From Lasioglossum baleicum (Eukaryota > Arthropoda > Insecta > Hymenoptera > Halictidae), in NCBI RefSeq assembly GCF_051020765.1, contig NC_134939.1:14315203-14379202 (forward strand): a stretch of 64,000 nucleotides of DNA. Reading direction: 5' to 3'. Below are positions 62,458 through 64,000 of this stretch, in pieces. The notes under the pieces were generated by a model, which was given only the letters and a program-made list of their open reading frames with translations, was not told the origin of the DNA and did not search any database. The translations under genes and the position numbers were made by a program. How positions within the stretch are numbered: the stretch's first letter is position 1; every line of letters begins with the position of its first letter.

Positions 62458-64000
62458 GTTATAACAGTATGTATTTGACAGCCCATCAGAATGTATAAGT
62501 GAAAACTAGAAGTTTGTAACTAGAGACCACTCTTTAGAATCTTTTCCCTATCGCTGATAACTTCTTGATTCAAGCACAAATGGTTTGTTCCACTTCAATA
62601 AATTTACTTTGCTTTCTTACTCACAGACATTCCAACTTCCTCGCATAATTTAGTTGTATTAGAGTGGATCGATAGTCGGAAGATGTTGCTCCTTTCAAAA
62701 ATAGAATGTAATTTTCTTTCTTTTACGTTTACCTCAGAGGTCACATCGTTTTCTTTCTTCGCTATTAGCGACTTCCTGTTTTATACTCTGTGCCTTATTA
62801 ATAAAGTTTTACCTTTTAGCCTTCGAATAAGCTCGGCTCCTTTCTTAAGTTCTCTACAATAGTTTCAAATACCTTTTTAAATAGCTTGAAAACTTCGCAA
62901 TCTCTGCAGAGTCTCTATTATAGAACTAATAAGTATGCAATTCTATAAATACTAAGAAAAAAGTATTCGAAATCAAGTGGTTTATCATTCTAATTATTTA
63001 CATTTTCAATGTGGATATTGTTTCTAGTAACGATAAAAGTAAACGCAATGGTAAAACATCCGAAATTTATTACATTAAAAGTTTTATTTGAAAAAAATTT
63101 TTGCCCAACTATAAGAAGTGTTATTTTAAATTATTCCCAATTTTTTACAATTTTACCAACCACGTGTCGAAGAGTGAGAACTCTATAATCTTCAGAAATA
63201 AAATTATTTAAATAAAAATTAATTTTTTAAAAATACCACGTTTAAAAAACGGACTAAAAAGTATAAAATAAATTTTTTTAGCCCCATACAGGTTCCTAAC
63301 CCCGTACAGATAGTCTTGAAAATTTGTGTTTGTGGATTTTGAATAGCTGTGAAAATACTTGTAAGATTTAAAACGAAAAACGTGGGGCGCAAGATAATAC
63401 ATAGTTTTTGTTTATACAGTTTGGGATATGTATACATCGCATTTCTAATTACAGCAGCAGTACTGTTGCATTTAATAAGTAATTTTAAAACTGTTCGATT
63501 ATATCCGAACCACCTCGGTGTGCCAATTAGTTTGGATAATAATTGATGGTTCTACTTGTACATTTAAAATGTCGGTTAGAGCAGTATTTTCGAAGTAGCT
63601 CTTGTACGACAGGGGCACTGTATTTCAGAGACTGAAAAATAACATTTAAAAATTTTAAAAATGCAAGGAAAGCATTTGACCTTTTTAGAGGCGTGAAAGT
63701 TGGGGAAACTTCCCTATATGTCGTCGTTAGTTATTTGGTACCGGTAACAGTATTCGACTATTCGAATGGATAATTTTATTCGTGGGTCTTTCAATTATTT
63801 CCGACAGCGCAGGATCGTGAGAATAAAGTAGGATTAAAATAGGATCGAAGAACGCGGGAATACAGAGAAAACGCTGCAACGTTAGACCTGTGCACGACCG
63901 AGCTCGAGCCACAGGTTTTATTGCGGCACATTTACATTTTGTTACGACACGCGTATAAAGTACGGCATCGGCAGCAGAATTAATTTGGATACACAAAACA

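Larger units (their letters stand above)
19857..64000 (+). other. Presumed giant downstream intron of the glypican gene
   Basis: Starts at a strong donor (GTGAGT) in phase 0. No stretch of the remaining 44 kb gives a recognisable glypican C-terminal exon or any other known protein. It is AT-rich and packed with non-autonomous transposons, with GC-rich islands near 24300-24830, 28270-29150, 35570-36000, 43660-44480 and 49380-50540. About 30000-31000, 45050-46700, 51300-53100, 59600-60100 and 61800-64000 show only AT-rich sequence, microsatellites and repeat fragments. The alternative, that the gene ends earlier and part of this is intergenic, cannot be excluded by eye. Confidence 0.6.

Noticed and set aside
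1..64000. CRISPR arrays, tRNA/rRNA genes, LTR or LINE reverse transcriptase, viral genes
   Set aside because: No spaced direct-repeat array, no tRNA T-loop context, and no recognisable reverse transcriptase, integrase, capsid or transposase frame was seen.

Overview
The window reads as a piece of an insect nuclear genome, most likely a hymenopteran (bee, ant or wasp). It is AT-rich and crowded with short TA/AT microsatellites, non-autonomous DNA transposons and isolated CpG-rich islands. Only two coding exons can be supported by protein homology. The hymenopteran assignment is an inference from base composition and repeat style.

Both exons are on the + strand and belong to one glypican (heparan-sulfate proteoglycan) gene. 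Exon A (15517-16087) and exon B (19655-19856) have clean AG/GT splice borders and compatible phases, and splice into one frame carrying the conserved glypican cysteine cluster. The sequence looks closest to the glypican-3/5 class, which in insects is dally; dally-like (glypican-4/6 class) is the alternative. The signal-peptide and N-terminal exons were not found upstream. The C-terminal half, the glycosaminoglycan attachment sites and the GPI signal were not found downstream. The rest is therefore probably intron: at least 15.5 kb before exon A, 3.6 kb between the exons, and at least 44 kb after exon B.

Layout: 1-15516 is upstream intron, holding GC islands at about 1-600, 1650-2160 and 10260-11840, a 280-bp inverted-repeat element (1369-1648), a 463-bp TA-flanked element (5017-5479) and a hairpin at 7.2 kb. 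15517-19856 holds the two exons; their intron carries a cluster of four different mobile-element fragments (16971-17653), one of them a TTAA-flanked piggyBac-type MITE, and a mariner-type fragment near 19.2-19.5 kb. 19857-64000 is a mobile-element-rich intron: a hAT-type MITE with an exact 8-bp target duplication (21902-22345), a TTAA-flanked element with another element nested in it (23679-24159), two Helitron-type copies in opposite orientation (29250-29622 and 38524-38860), a 452-bp long inverted repeat (44559-45010), a 785-bp TA-flanked element (47677-48461), a 706-bp element (50578-51283), and about ten copies of a short family ending in an AGACTGCGGAT-like repeat.

There is no sign of a bacterial or viral gene system, CRISPR array, tRNA or rRNA. 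The many short open frames are not convincing genes: most begin at non-ATG codons and lie in low-complexity or repeat DNA. The most unusual feature not explained by genes or transposons is an exact GC-only 10-mer, CGCCGCGCCG, at nine separate places in otherwise AT-rich sequence.
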